From: Deltaproteobacteria bacterium
GTDB taxonomy: Bacteria; Desulfobacterota; Binatia; HRBIN30; CADEER01
Direction: 5' to 3'
Assembly (NCBI GenBank): GCA_029262455.1
Contig: JAJCZJ010000091.1
Coordinates: forward strand, 101,465-165,464
DNA length: 64,000 bases
Both the position numbers and the translations under genes were made by a program. This document shows, piece by piece, positions 18,056-26,712 of this stretch (its first letter is position 1; each line of letters opens with the position of its first letter). The notes beneath the pieces were generated by a model, which was given only the letters and a program-made list of their open reading frames with translations, searched no databases and was not told where the DNA came from.

Positions 18056-18715
18056 ATGTCGATTGAGATTCGCGAGAAGTTTGAGGTGGCCGCTCCGATC
18101 GAAAAAGTATGGCAGTTTTTCATGGACCCGAAGTTGGTGGCTCCGTGTTTGCCGGGCGCGAAGCTCGAGGAGGTCGTAGACGAGCGCAACTTTCTCGGCG
18201 GCGTGAAGATCAAGATCGGCGCGATCACGACGCAGTACAAAGGTAAGATTGAGCTTACGAACATCGACGAGGCCAGCCGCAAGGTTGAGATGGCTGCCGA
18301 AGGCCGTGAGACTAGCGGCGGAATGGCCAAGGCGCTGATCACGAGTACTCTGGTGCCGACCGCGAGCGGCGGTACTGAAGTCACTGTCCAGGCAACGGCG
18401 GATCTCACCGGCAAGGTGATGCAGGTCGGCAGTCGCATGATCGAAGGGGTTTCGAAACAACTCTTCGGGCAGTTTGCCAAGCGCTTGCGGAAGAAATTGG
18501 AGACCGAGGAAGCATCTGGAGTGGCAGCGGGCGAGGCAAGTGCTCCGGTCGCTTCGAAAGCGCCGGGAGCGGCTGAAGCCCCCGCGCAACCCGCCACAAC
18601 TCCGTCGCCGACACCGGGCGCGCAGGATGACGAGGAAGAAGCGTTGTCGATTCTTCCGCTGATCCTGCGGGCGATCTGGGATGCGATTGTTGGCCTTTTT
18701 CGCAAGCGCAGCTGA
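18056..18715 (+). CDS. coxG: CoxG-like SRPBCC membrane-anchored protein
   Basis: The N-terminal 145 residues (IREKFEVAAPIEKVWQFFMDP, then CLPGAKLEEV) match the CoxG/SRPBCC family, a hydrophobic-ligand fold. In CO dehydrogenase systems CoxG anchors the Mo hydroxylase to the inner face of the cytoplasmic membrane. A Pro/Ala-rich low-complexity linker follows (about 160-190), and a C-terminal amphipathic/hydrophobic segment (LPLILRAIWDAIVGLFRKRS) could be the membrane anchor. Together with the two genes before it this completes a cox-type accessory set. Here coxG denotes the family and does not imply CO oxidation: the catalytic subunit at 32-34 kb lacks the CO-dehydrogenase active-site loop. Confidence 0.88.
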   Translation: MSIEIREKFEVAAPIEKVWQFFMDPKLVAPCLPGAKLEEVVDERNFLGGVKIKIGAITTQYKGKIELTNIDEASRKVEMAAEGRETSGGMAKALITSTLVPTASGGTEVTVQATADLTGKVMQVGSRMIEGVSKQLFGQFAKRLRKKLETEEASGVAAGEASAPVASKAPGAAEAPAQPATTPSPTPGAQDDEEEALSILPLILRAIWDAIVGLFRKRS

Positions 18716-18876
18716 CTGAGCTGCCGAAGCGAGCCGGGTGACCTTTGGGGCTGCCGAACGGTACAGCGCTTCTCCAAGGGAGCACGTGTTCACCGGAGGC
18801 GGCGGGATCTGGTTCGAATATCGATTTTGTAAGTCACTGATATGAAATGAGAAACCCGCGCATGTCGGTACGGTTG

Positions 18877-18888
18877 AAACGATCGTTT
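18877..18888. promoter_or_regulatory. AAACG-N2-CGTTT palindrome upstream of CoA-transferase operon
   Basis: AAACGATCGTTT is a perfect 12-bp palindrome in the 287-bp gap between the CoxG-like gene and the first CoA-transferase (19003). The flanks match a second copy at 30222-30233: both read GAAACG-N-TCGTTTGG. Operator function is inferred from symmetry and repetition. The rest of the gap shows no gene; one T-loop-like string (GGTTCGAAT near 18811) lacks a matching stem. Confidence 0.5.
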
Positions 18889-19002
18889 GGTTTGCGCTAC
18901 TAGCTACGGTTCGCACTCGCGAATAACGGATCTAGCTCCACGGCACATGCTCCGCGCCACCGATGTCTACGGACCGCAACAAGGCTCCGGTTTCTTGAAC
19001 CT

Positions 19003-20214
19003 ATGAACGATAGCAAAGCACTGGGAGACCTTTTGGTCGTCGAATTGGCCACGGAGCTGTGGTCAGCGATGGCCGGTTCGATGTTGGGTGACTTTGGCGC
19101 GACGGTTGTGTTGGTCGAGACGCCGGGTAGTGAGCGCATCGGCAATGGTGGCGAGCTGCCGCCCGCTGGGGGCTGCGACCATGAGGTCGAGCTCTCGCAT
19201 CGCAACAAGGAGAGCGTCGTCGTCGATACGGCTGCAGATGCCGGTCGCGAGGTTCTTCGTGAGCTGGTCGGCAAGGCCGATGTACTGCTCACCGATTGGC
19301 AGGAAGCAAAACTCGCGGCGCACGGCCTCGACTACGACTCCCTCGCTAAGACCAACCCGAAACTCATCTACGCACGTGGCAGCGGCTTTGGTCCGAAGGG
19401 GCCGGAGGCTGATCTGCCGGCGATCGATGAGCTGGCGGCAGCGCGCACCGGAATGATGCCGATCATGCAGCAGCCGGGGCAGCCTCCAGTCTACGCTGGG
19501 GCCGGTGTCATGTACACGGCGGTGATGCTTGCGTTGGGGATTTCGTTGGCGTTGCATCATCGCGACGAAACCGGCGAAGGGCAGGAAGTGGATGCGTCGC
19601 TTTACGCGAGCAATATGTACGGCGCGAGTCTCGACGTGCAGGCGTTCATCGCCATGGGGGGCGATCGCTTTCTGTCGCCAATCGACCGCATGGATGCCGG
19701 AAACCCGATGAGCGGAGTTCTCTATCCGTCGGCGGACACCAAATGGGTTTGTTTGACGATGCCCGATACAGGTCGTTGGTGGCCGGGACTGGCCAAGGTC
19801 GTTGGATTGGATGAGAACGACGAGCGTTTCAACACGCACGATAAGCGTTGCGGCGACAATCGGATTCTGATGATGGAAGTGTTGGAAGAGAAGTTTCGCT
19901 CCCAGCCTTCGGAGCACTGGAAGCGCGTGCTTACGGAGAATCAACTGTCGGCAGATGTCATTGAGGACTTCGATTACCCAACCAACGACCCGCAAGCGCT
20001 CCGCAACCGGTACATCATTGATGTCGAGCGTCCGGGTTTGGGCAAGGTTCAGTCGGTCGGATTTCCTATTTTCATGAGTGACAGCCCGGCGCGATTGGAT
20101 CGCCTGGCTCCGGGCCGAGGTCAGCACACGGCGCGAGTCCTGAGCGATGTCTTGGGTTACTCGGAGGATCGCATCAACGAGCTCGCCGAGAGTGGCGTGG
20201 TCAACCGGAGCTGA
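19003..20214 (+). CDS. CaiB/BaiF class III CoA-transferase subunit lacking the catalytic Asp
   Basis: This 403-residue protein has the family III fold: GDFGATVVLVETPGSERIG for CoA binding, NPKLIYARGSGFGPKGPEA, and the HHRDETGEGQEVDASLYA segment. Family members carry CoA on an active-site Asp found in the segment just before that last motif. Here the segment reads QPPVYAGAGVMYTAVML, with no acidic residue; the next gene has GMGSGDAFGG at this place. It is followed after one base by that second CoA-transferase, so the two may form a heteromer as known for benzylsuccinate CoA-transferase BbsE/BbsF. Alternatively this subunit is a divergent or inactive paralogue. Confidence 0.85.
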   Translation: MNDSKALGDLLVVELATELWSAMAGSMLGDFGATVVLVETPGSERIGNGGELPPAGGCDHEVELSHRNKESVVVDTAADAGREVLRELVGKADVLLTDWQEAKLAAHGLDYDSLAKTNPKLIYARGSGFGPKGPEADLPAIDELAAARTGMMPIMQQPGQPPVYAGAGVMYTAVMLALGISLALHHRDETGEGQEVDASLYASNMYGASLDVQAFIAMGGDRFLSPIDRMDAGNPMSGVLYPSADTKWVCLTMPDTGRWWPGLAKVVGLDENDERFNTHDKRCGDNRILMMEVLEEKFRSQPSEHWKRVLTENQLSADVIEDFDYPTNDPQALRNRYIIDVERPGLGKVQSVGFPIFMSDSPARLDRLAPGRGQHTARVLSDVLGYSEDRINELAESGVVNRS

Positions 20215-20215
20215 C

Positions 20216-21424
20216 ATGGGCAATGCTCTCGAAGGAATCCGGGTTGTCGATCTCACGGTTTGGTTTCAAGGACCGGTCGCGGCGCAGCACCTTGCCGACT
20301 TCGGCGCGGAGGTCATCAAGGTCGAGCGCCCGAACGGCGGCGATCAGGGACGCGGTGTTCGCAGCATCAAAGCGCTGCCGGTTGCCGATTGGAACCAGTA
20401 CTTCCTGGTCATCAACCGCAACAAGAAGAGCATCGCCATCGATCTCAAGAAGGAATCGGGGCGCGAGATTCTCTATCGGCTGGTCGAGAAGTCGGATGTG
20501 TTCTTATCCAACATGGGCATCGAGCTGCTCGAAGGTTGGAACTTGGGCTACGACAAGTTGAGCGAGATCAACCCAAAGTTGGTCTATGCCACAAACACCG
20601 GCTACGGCCGCTTCGGTGCAGTGAATAAGCCGTCGTTTGACATGACCGTGCAGGCGCTTACTGGACTGATGGCGCGGCTCGGTGAGCCGGGGCAGCCGCC
20701 GATCTACCTCGGCATGGGGTCGGGCGATGCCTTTGGTGGCCTGATGTCGGCCTTGGCCATCATGATGGCCCTGCATCACCGGCGCCGTACCGGCAAGGGG
20801 CAGTGGGTCGACGCGTCCTTGTATGGAGCGCAGCTCTATCTCACTGGCCAGACGCTACAGGCGTACCTGGCGGGCGATCGGGATCGCGCCAAACAGCGCT
20901 CTCGACGGGACGTTGTGAACCCGCTGTGGAACGTCTACCAGGCGAGCGATCGTTGGTTGTTCGTTTGCGCACACAACAACGAGACTGGCTGGAAGAAGGT
21001 CTGCGGCGCAATGGGCGCATCCGAGCTGGCGAACGACGCGCGTTTTGCGAATGCGGATCTCCGACGCAGCAACGGTCCCGAATTGGTCGATGCGCTCGAC
21101 GCGGTTTTCGCACAGGGCGCTTCCGACGATTGGGTGAAGAAACTCCGGGCCAAGAATGTCCCGTCGAGCCCGGTGTGCAACTTGGCCGACCTCGCCGCTG
21201 ATCCACAGGCCTGGGAAAACGACTACTTCGTGAAAGCGCACTGCGAAGAAGTGCAACGCGAGGTAGACGTGCGCGGGCTGCCGATCGGCTTGCGCAAGAC
21301 TCCGGGAAGCGTGCGCACCCTTGGTCCCGAGTTGGCGCAGGATACCGAGCTGACGCTCAACATGTTGCTGGATTACTCGTGGGAAGAAATCGCCGAGCTC
21401 AAGGAAGCTGGCGTCATTCCATAG
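20216..21424 (+). CDS. CaiB/BaiF class III CoA-transferase (catalytic Asp present)
   Basis: The ATG at 20216 comes one base after the preceding stop, with GGAG just upstream; a longer frame from 20147 overlaps the previous gene and is not preferred. The 402-residue product shows DFGAEVIKVERPNGGD, NPKLVYATNTGYGRFG, the likely nucleophile in GMGSGDAFGGLMS and HHRRRTGKGQWVDASLYG. It should move CoA between a donor such as succinyl-CoA and a carboxylic acid, activating a substrate without ATP. The tight link to the Asp-less subunit suggests a heteromeric enzyme. An inverted-repeat element follows the stop codon. Confidence 0.92.
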   Translation: MGNALEGIRVVDLTVWFQGPVAAQHLADFGAEVIKVERPNGGDQGRGVRSIKALPVADWNQYFLVINRNKKSIAIDLKKESGREILYRLVEKSDVFLSNMGIELLEGWNLGYDKLSEINPKLVYATNTGYGRFGAVNKPSFDMTVQALTGLMARLGEPGQPPIYLGMGSGDAFGGLMSALAIMMALHHRRRTGKGQWVDASLYGAQLYLTGQTLQAYLAGDRDRAKQRSRRDVVNPLWNVYQASDRWLFVCAHNNETGWKKVCGAMGASELANDARFANADLRRSNGPELVDALDAVFAQGASDDWVKKLRAKNVPSSPVCNLADLAADPQAWENDYFVKAHCEEVQREVDVRGLPIGLRKTPGSVRTLGPELAQDTELTLNMLLDYSWEEIAELKEAGVIP

Positions 21425-21427
21425 GAA

Positions 21428-21515
21428 CCGCAGATGAACGCTGATGAACGCAGATGGGTTTCTAGGATGTATGCGACGCCTGCACTGATCGGCGTTCACC
21501 AGCGTTCATCTGTGG
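21428..21515. repeat. Intergenic inverted-repeat element, copy 1
   Basis: The left arm CCGCAGATGAACGCTGATG faces a right arm whose reverse complement reads CACAGATGAACGCTGGTG, with a centre of about 40 bp. The words GATGAACGC recur at 37281-37380, in degenerate form at 39.2-39.4 kb, and in related form at 43464-43551. It could form a long RNA hairpin. It fills the 107-bp gap between two CoA-transferase genes. Confidence 0.65.
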
Positions 21516-21531
21516 ATGAGTTCTTCTCGTA

Positions 21532-22770
21532 ATGGGCACGCCGCTCGGTCCGCTTGCCGGCCTACGTATTCTCGACATCTCCACCATGATGGCCGGTCCC
21601 TACGCCGGGACTTTGATGGGCGATATGGGAGCGGATGTCATCAAGGTCGAATCGCACTATGGCGACGAGAGTCGTCATCTCGGGCCATCGCGCGATGGGG
21701 AGCGATCCGCGTATCTCAGCCTGAACCGCAGTAAGCGCAGTCTTTGCCTCGATCTGCGAAAAGGCGAGTCGCAGGAAGTGTTTGCCCGGCTCGTGAAGTC
21801 GTCGGACATCATCGTGACCAATGTGCGCGAGCCGGCGCTGTCCAAGTTGCGCGTCGACTACGACAGTGTCGTCAAGCATCGCGAAGACATCGTGTGGATT
21901 GGCATTACGGCATTTGGGGCTGATGGCCCTTACGAAGGGCGGCCCGGGATCGACTTCCTGGCGCAAGGGTATGCCGGTCTGTTGGCGTTGAACGGAGATC
22001 CGGACGGAGATCCGGTACGCGTTACCGTTCCGTTGATCGATACTTTGACGTCGGTGCTGGCGACGACCGCGGCGCTGGCAGCGCTGCGTGTGCGTGACCA
22101 GACCGGCAAGGGCCAACGCGTCGATTTGTGTCTGCTCGATGCTTTGATTCATGCGCAGGCGGCGGGTCTGGGTAGTTATCTGATCACTGGCGAGGTGGTG
22201 CCGCGTACCGGCAATCGCAGCTTGTACTTTGCGCCTTCGGGTATCTATCCGACCAAGGATGGCAAGATGGCGGTGATCACATGCCCGGGGCAGAAGTTTT
22301 TCGCCAATCTCTGCACTGCAATGGAGCGCAAGTGGATCGACGAGGAGCGCTTCTCGACGGTCGATAACCGGTTGGCCAACCAAGACGAGCTCGATCGTAT
22401 CATTGGCGAGCGTACCGTGGACTTTGCGCGCGAGGAACTCGTGCAGCGGCTCGTCGACGCCGACGTGCTGACCGCCCCGATCAAGGAAGCGCCGGAAGTC
22501 GTCGAAGATCCGCAGGTGCGACACAATGGAATGATTCAGACCGTTGACCATCCCAAGCTCGGCGAGGTCGATGTGACGGGATTGCCTTTGCACTTTCACG
22601 GAACGCCCGGGGCGGTGCAGAGACATCCACCGATGCTGGGTGAGCATACCCAAGAGATATTGTCCGGCCTCGGATACTCCGACGAGGAGATCCGCGGGTT
22701 TGTCGAAACCAAGATTGCCGGCGAGTGGCCGGAAAGAATCCCCTCTCCCTCAGGGGGAGGGCCAAGGTGA
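21532..22770 (+). CDS. CaiB/BaiF class III CoA-transferase
   Basis: This 412-residue family III CoA-transferase has GDMGADVIKVESHYGDESR, EDIVWIGITAFGADGPYEG, the probable nucleophile in VPLIDTLTSVL, and RDQTGKGQRVDLCLLD. It is the third such gene in a row and is more distant from the first two. The last dozen codons (ERIPSPSGGGPR and the TGA) lie inside a dispersed GC-rich repeat that starts at about 22737, so the C-terminus appears to have been replaced or extended by repeat insertion. The catalytic domain is complete, so activity is probably unaffected. The substrate is likely a carboxylic acid handled by the adjacent acyl-CoA pathway. Confidence 0.9.
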   Translation: MGTPLGPLAGLRILDISTMMAGPYAGTLMGDMGADVIKVESHYGDESRHLGPSRDGERSAYLSLNRSKRSLCLDLRKGESQEVFARLVKSSDIIVTNVREPALSKLRVDYDSVVKHREDIVWIGITAFGADGPYEGRPGIDFLAQGYAGLLALNGDPDGDPVRVTVPLIDTLTSVLATTAALAALRVRDQTGKGQRVDLCLLDALIHAQAAGLGSYLITGEVVPRTGNRSLYFAPSGIYPTKDGKMAVITCPGQKFFANLCTAMERKWIDEERFSTVDNRLANQDELDRIIGERTVDFAREELVQRLVDADVLTAPIKEAPEVVEDPQVRHNGMIQTVDHPKLGEVDVTGLPLHFHGTPGAVQRHPPMLGEHTQEILSGLGYSDEEIRGFVETKIAGEWPERIPSPSGGGPR

Positions 22771-22915
22771 GGGGATCGAAATGCCAACTCTCTTCTTGCC
22801 CTTGTGCCGCAAGGCCGTCCGTGCCCTTTCGAGAATGTGCCCTCACCTTTAATTTTCTCCCGCGAGCAATGCGGGAGACGGAGATTAGTGCGGGCTTCGC
22901 CCGATCATTTCCACT
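22737..22915 (+). repeat. Dispersed CCCTCTCCC/GGTGAGGGG repeat, copy A
   Basis: About 180 bp whose reverse complement recurs at 31680-31860. Shared blocks are CCCTCTCCCTC, GGTGAGGGGATCGAAA, CTTCTTGCCCTTGTGCCGCA, CCCTCACCTTT and GCAATGCGGGAGA. It begins inside the preceding CoA-transferase frame and supplies its stop codon. It encodes no gene of its own. GC-rich repeats with the CCCTCTCCC plus GTGAGGG words are widespread REP-like elements in bacteria. Confidence 0.75.
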
Positions 22916-22975
22916 TTGACCGTTGATTTCGCGAGCCTTCCAACCCGAGACCTCCACTAGGAGTAGGACTTCAGC

Positions 22976-24529
22976 ATGAACACAGCCAACTTTGTCAGTA
23001 TCCCGGCTTCGATCTTTCCGGATCAGGAAATCCTCGTGTTTGCCGGCCGCCGATGGACCTACGGCCAACTGTGGCAGCGGGTGCAGCAGATTGGCAACGC
23101 GTTGCGCAGCACTGGCGTCGGTAGCGGCGATCGGGTCGCGGTGTTGCAGACGAACTCGGACGACTACGTCGCGAGTTATTTTGCGACGGCGCTGATTGGC
23201 GGCGTTTTTGTCCCGGTAAACTACCGCGCCAAGCCGATCGAGTTGAAGCACATCTTGACGACCGCGAAGACCAAGGTGCTCCTGACCGGTGATCGGTACG
23301 TTTCGTTGATCAACGAGCTGCGCAGCGACCTGCCGACCGTCGAAACCTACGTCGCGCTCGAGAGCGAGCAGGATGGCATGGTGCACTTTCCGAAGTTGTT
23401 GGAAGGTGCGTCTCCGGAATGCGAAGAGGCGGCGATCGACGATGCGGAAACGACGATCTTGATGTACACCAGCGGCACGACCTCATTGCCGAAGGGTGTC
23501 ATGCTGACCCACAATGAGTTCACGGCCTACGTTGTGAACAACGTCGAGATGGCAGACGGCACACCGCGTGGTACGGCTCTCCTGTCGGCGCCGCTGTACC
23601 ACATTGCTGGTGCAACCAATATAATGACGAGCTTGTTCACCGGCCGGAAACTGGTGGTGTTGCCGCAGTTCGATCCCAGCGATTGGCTGGCGGCGGCACA
23701 ACAGGAAGAAGTTACGCACGCCTTCGTCGTTCCTACGATGATGAAGATGGTCATCGACCACCCGAAATTTGCGGACTTCAAGCTCGATAGCATCACGAAC
23801 TTGTCATACGGCGGTGCGGCGATGCCGTTCCCGGTCATTCGGCGAGCGATTGAGAGATTCCCGCCCGGCGTGGGGTTCGTCAATGCATTTGGCCAGACGG
23901 AGACGACTTCGACCCTCACAATTCTCGGCCCGGATGATCACAAGCTCGACGGCAGCGAAGAAGAGGTTGCGCTACGTCTCAAGCGTCTGACCTCGATCGG
24001 GCGGCCGTTGCCGGACGTCGAGGTCAAGGTGGTTGATGATGAGGGGAACACCTTGCCGACGGGCGAGGTGGGCGAGATCTGGGTGAGCACGCCACGGCTG
24101 ATGAAGGGCTACGCCAACGACCAAGGTGGTGCCGACTCACCGGTTCGCGACGGCTGGCTGCCGACCCGTGACATGGGTTGGATCGATGAGGAAGGATACA
24201 TCTTCTTGGGCGGCCGCAAAGACGACATGATCATTCGCGGCGGCGAGAACATCGCGCCCGCCGAAGTCGAGGCCGTGCTGCAATCGCACCCGTGTGTTGA
24301 GGAAGCAGCGGTCATCGGCTTCAAGAACGAGGAGTGGGGCGAGCAGGTAGGCGCCATTATCGTTCTCAGGCCGGGGGAGAATGCCAGCGCGAAGGACCTG
24401 CAAGAGTACTGCCACCAGCAGATGGCCAGCTTCAAAAAGCCGGAGATTCTCCATTTTGTTGATGAACTGCCGAAGAACCAGATGGGCAAGGTGCTCAAGA
24501 CCGATCTCCGCAAGACCTACGACGCGTGA
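22976..24529 (+). CDS. Acyl-CoA synthetase (AMP-forming, ANL superfamily)
   Basis: This 517-residue adenylate-forming ligase has all core motifs: YTSGTTSLPKGVMLTH at about 163 (P-loop), the A5-like NAFGQTETTST, GWLPTRDMGWIDEEGYIFLGGR with the ribose-binding Asp, GGENIAPAEVEAVL, and the catalytic Lys in NQMGKVLKTDL. It activates a carboxylic acid to acyl-AMP and then acyl-CoA in the cytoplasm. The length and motifs fit the medium/long-chain or aromatic acid FadD-like group; the chain cannot be named. AGGAG lies just before the ATG. It follows three CoA-transferases and could provide an alternative activation route. Confidence 0.93.
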   Translation: MNTANFVSIPASIFPDQEILVFAGRRWTYGQLWQRVQQIGNALRSTGVGSGDRVAVLQTNSDDYVASYFATALIGGVFVPVNYRAKPIELKHILTTAKTKVLLTGDRYVSLINELRSDLPTVETYVALESEQDGMVHFPKLLEGASPECEEAAIDDAETTILMYTSGTTSLPKGVMLTHNEFTAYVVNNVEMADGTPRGTALLSAPLYHIAGATNIMTSLFTGRKLVVLPQFDPSDWLAAAQQEEVTHAFVVPTMMKMVIDHPKFADFKLDSITNLSYGGAAMPFPVIRRAIERFPPGVGFVNAFGQTETTSTLTILGPDDHKLDGSEEEVALRLKRLTSIGRPLPDVEVKVVDDEGNTLPTGEVGEIWVSTPRLMKGYANDQGGADSPVRDGWLPTRDMGWIDEEGYIFLGGRKDDMIIRGGENIAPAEVEAVLQSHPCVEEAAVIGFKNEEWGEQVGAIIVLRPGENASAKDLQEYCHQQMASFKKPEILHFVDELPKNQMGKVLKTDLRKTYDA

Positions 24530-24684
24530 ATCTCGGGGTAGTTGCAGTACCAGTCCAGATGATTGCCGCGTTTCAAAGTGGACAACGGGGGCGGTTTGAA
24601 GCTGCTCGGTCTCGGCGCTAGACGGTATTCAGTGAAGCAGGTCTCCATCTCGACCGTAGGGACTGCGTATTGACCGTCCGGCAC
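24517..24684 (-). CDS. Doubtful short ORF or gene remnant
   Basis: In the 198-bp gap after the acyl-CoA synthetase an antisense frame of 55 codons runs from a GTG at 24684 to a stop that overlaps the synthetase 3' end by 13 bp. The product (VEMETCFTEYRLAPRP, LKRGNHLDWYCNYPEIHA) has a protein-like composition and GC-biased third positions. I do not recognise it, and no ribosome site is evident. It could be a relic or chance. Listed so that the gap is described. Confidence 0.2.
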   Translation of the reverse strand: MPDGQYAVPTVEMETCFTEYRLAPRPSSFKPPPLSTLKRGNHLDWYCNYPEIHAS

Positions 24685-24727
24685 GAGTAGGCTTGATTGA
24701 GCTCTCCGGGAACTGCAGCATGTGCGG

Positions 24728-26707
24728 ATGATGAAAATTCTTCGGTCCGCAATCGGCATGGCGATGGTCATGACCTTAGTCTCCGGCTCTCAGGCCTTTG
24801 CTCAGGACGAATGTCAGAATGGTTCGTTCGACAGTACTTACGACCTGATTCAGAAGGCCATCTTCGAGAACAAGGGCTGCACAGCTGACGCTTGCCATGG
24901 CTCTGCCGCTGCCGGGGGACTCGTGCTGACGGCGGACGTTTCGTACGACAACTTGGTCAGTCAGCCGGCCGAGACGGTTCGAGACGACGACAAGTACCCG
25001 GGGCTCAGGCGGGTCGTCCCGTCCCAGAAAGATCAGAGCCTACTTTTCTTGAACCTGGCGGCGGGGAGCCTGCCCGATCGCTGGGAGGCTCCGCTGCGGG
25101 CGATGCCGCTTGGAGTCGACCCTCTTTCTCTCGACGAGCTCGAGGCGGTTCGTCAATGGATCGAAGCGGGTGCCTCGCGCGACGGGGTGGTGCCGGGTAC
25201 CGATGAGTTGCTCGATGCGTGTTTACCTCCGGCTGAGCCGATCGAGGTCGAACCTTTGGAGCCTCCGCTAGCGGGGACCGGCGTTCAGATCCGCAGCCCG
25301 AAGTGGATCTTGCCGGCGAATAGCGAGAACGAAGTCTGTTTCGCTGCGTACTATGACATCACGGATCAAGTGCCGAGCGAATTTCGTGGCCCGGATGGAA
25401 CGACCTTTCGCTACAAGAGTCAGCAGATTCGGCAGGATCCGCTCAGTCACCACTTGATTGTCGATCGCTACAACGGTGTCGCCGCGCTCGACGATCCGGC
25501 CTGGGGAACCTTTCGATGCCGCGGTGGTGCAAAGGATGGCGAGATCTGTCCTTCGACCGATCTGACGTTCTGTGGTGATGAGGGACTCTGCGGCACGGAT
25601 TGGAAGCGCGCGATTGCTTGCACGGGGTTTGGCCCACCGGATCAGGGTGCGGTGAACCAGTCGATGGTCATTATCCAGGAGGCCTCAGCCCAGCTCATCT
25701 TTCCTGCGGGAACGTTCCGCGAGGCGCCGCTCAAGGGCATGATGATATGGAACTCGCACGCCTTCAATCTCACTGACAAGGACGGCAAGATCGAAGCGTG
25801 GATGAACTTCGAGTTTGCTGCTCCGGACGAGCAAACCTGGCTCATGGAGCGTCTGTTCAACGTTAACAGCATCTTCGCGATGAACGTGCCGCCGTTTGAA
25901 GCGCAGGAAATCTGCCGGCATCACGTGTTTCCAGCCAACACGAAGCTCTATGAGCTGAGTTCGCACACCCACCAGCGCGGCAAGCGTTTCGACGTTTTTG
26001 AAGGACGCTACGAGTGTCAGGGCGGGGCAAGCGCGGGCGACCCCTGCAACCCAATGGCGGGTGACTCGATCGATCTTCCGGATCTCTGCTCGGGTGCGGT
26101 CTGTGGTGCTGTTGAGCCGGCTCCAATTGGGGATTGCGACGGCGACGGACGGGTCGGCATTCCCGATCTCATCACCTCCGTGAGTATCGCTTTGGACACG
26201 AGGCCGTTGTCGGCATGTCTGAGTAGCGACCCGGACGCCAGTGGTTCAGTGACGGTGGCGGAGTTGGTCAGAATGGTCAAAATCGCTCTAGCTGAACCGA
26301 CTTTTCGGGACCCAGAAGATGATTTCCTTTACAGCAATCTGGTCTACAACGACCCGACAGTGATTCTGTACGATCCGCCGAAGGCACTGGCCGACGAGAG
26401 AGGCAGCGCAGCCGCGCGCACGTTCACTTACTGTTCCCTATTCGACAACGGCTTCGGAGACCCGGCGGATGTGAAAACCTTCCGCGCCACCGACGATGGT
26501 CCCATGCCTTGTGCAAACCCGACCGGCTGCATCGAAGGACGCGTCAGCGCAAAGTGTGTCGGCGGATCCCAGGCGCAACGCGATACGAGTTGCGACAGCG
26601 CCCCCGGAGTGGGCGACGGCGTATGCGGCGGATGTACGGTGCGCGGTGGCGTTACGACCGAGGATGAAATGTACATCCTCATGGGAGCCTACTACGTCGA
26701 AGATTGA
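24728..26707 (+). CDS. Secreted copper type II monooxygenase-like protein with CX4CH domain and inserted dockerin-like module
   Basis: Two adjacent ATGs (24728, 24731) start a signal peptide (MKILRSAIGMAMVMTLVSGS); a GTG at 24722 is also in frame. The 659-residue product has an N-terminal cytochrome-like segment with C51-x4-C56-H57 and the nearby text SAAAGGLVL. A PHM/dopamine-beta-hydroxylase-like fold follows, with LSHHLIV (about 240), MIWNSHAFNLTD and SSHTHQRGKRFDVF (about 410), which match copper-binding His motifs. A two-loop EF-hand module (about 466-524: DCDGDGRVGIPDLI, DPDASGSVTVAELV) interrupts the domain before it resumes with YNDPTVILYDPPKAL. It likely binds Cu and haem in the periplasm. 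The activity is unknown. Confidence 0.75.
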   Translation: MMKILRSAIGMAMVMTLVSGSQAFAQDECQNGSFDSTYDLIQKAIFENKGCTADACHGSAAAGGLVLTADVSYDNLVSQPAETVRDDDKYPGLRRVVPSQKDQSLLFLNLAAGSLPDRWEAPLRAMPLGVDPLSLDELEAVRQWIEAGASRDGVVPGTDELLDACLPPAEPIEVEPLEPPLAGTGVQIRSPKWILPANSENEVCFAAYYDITDQVPSEFRGPDGTTFRYKSQQIRQDPLSHHLIVDRYNGVAALDDPAWGTFRCRGGAKDGEICPSTDLTFCGDEGLCGTDWKRAIACTGFGPPDQGAVNQSMVIIQEASAQLIFPAGTFREAPLKGMMIWNSHAFNLTDKDGKIEAWMNFEFAAPDEQTWLMERLFNVNSIFAMNVPPFEAQEICRHHVFPANTKLYELSSHTHQRGKRFDVFEGRYECQGGASAGDPCNPMAGDSIDLPDLCSGAVCGAVEPAPIGDCDGDGRVGIPDLITSVSIALDTRPLSACLSSDPDASGSVTVAELVRMVKIALAEPTFRDPEDDFLYSNLVYNDPTVILYDPPKALADERGSAAARTFTYCSLFDNGFGDPADVKTFRATDDGPMPCANPTGCIEGRVSAKCVGGSQAQRDTSCDSAPGVGDGVCGGCTVRGGVTTEDEMYILMGAYYVED

Positions 26708-26712
26708 CGACG

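Noticed and set aside
18805-18835. tRNA gene suggested by GGTTCGAAT
   Set aside because: The T-loop-like string has no matching T-stem, acceptor stem or anticodon arm around it.
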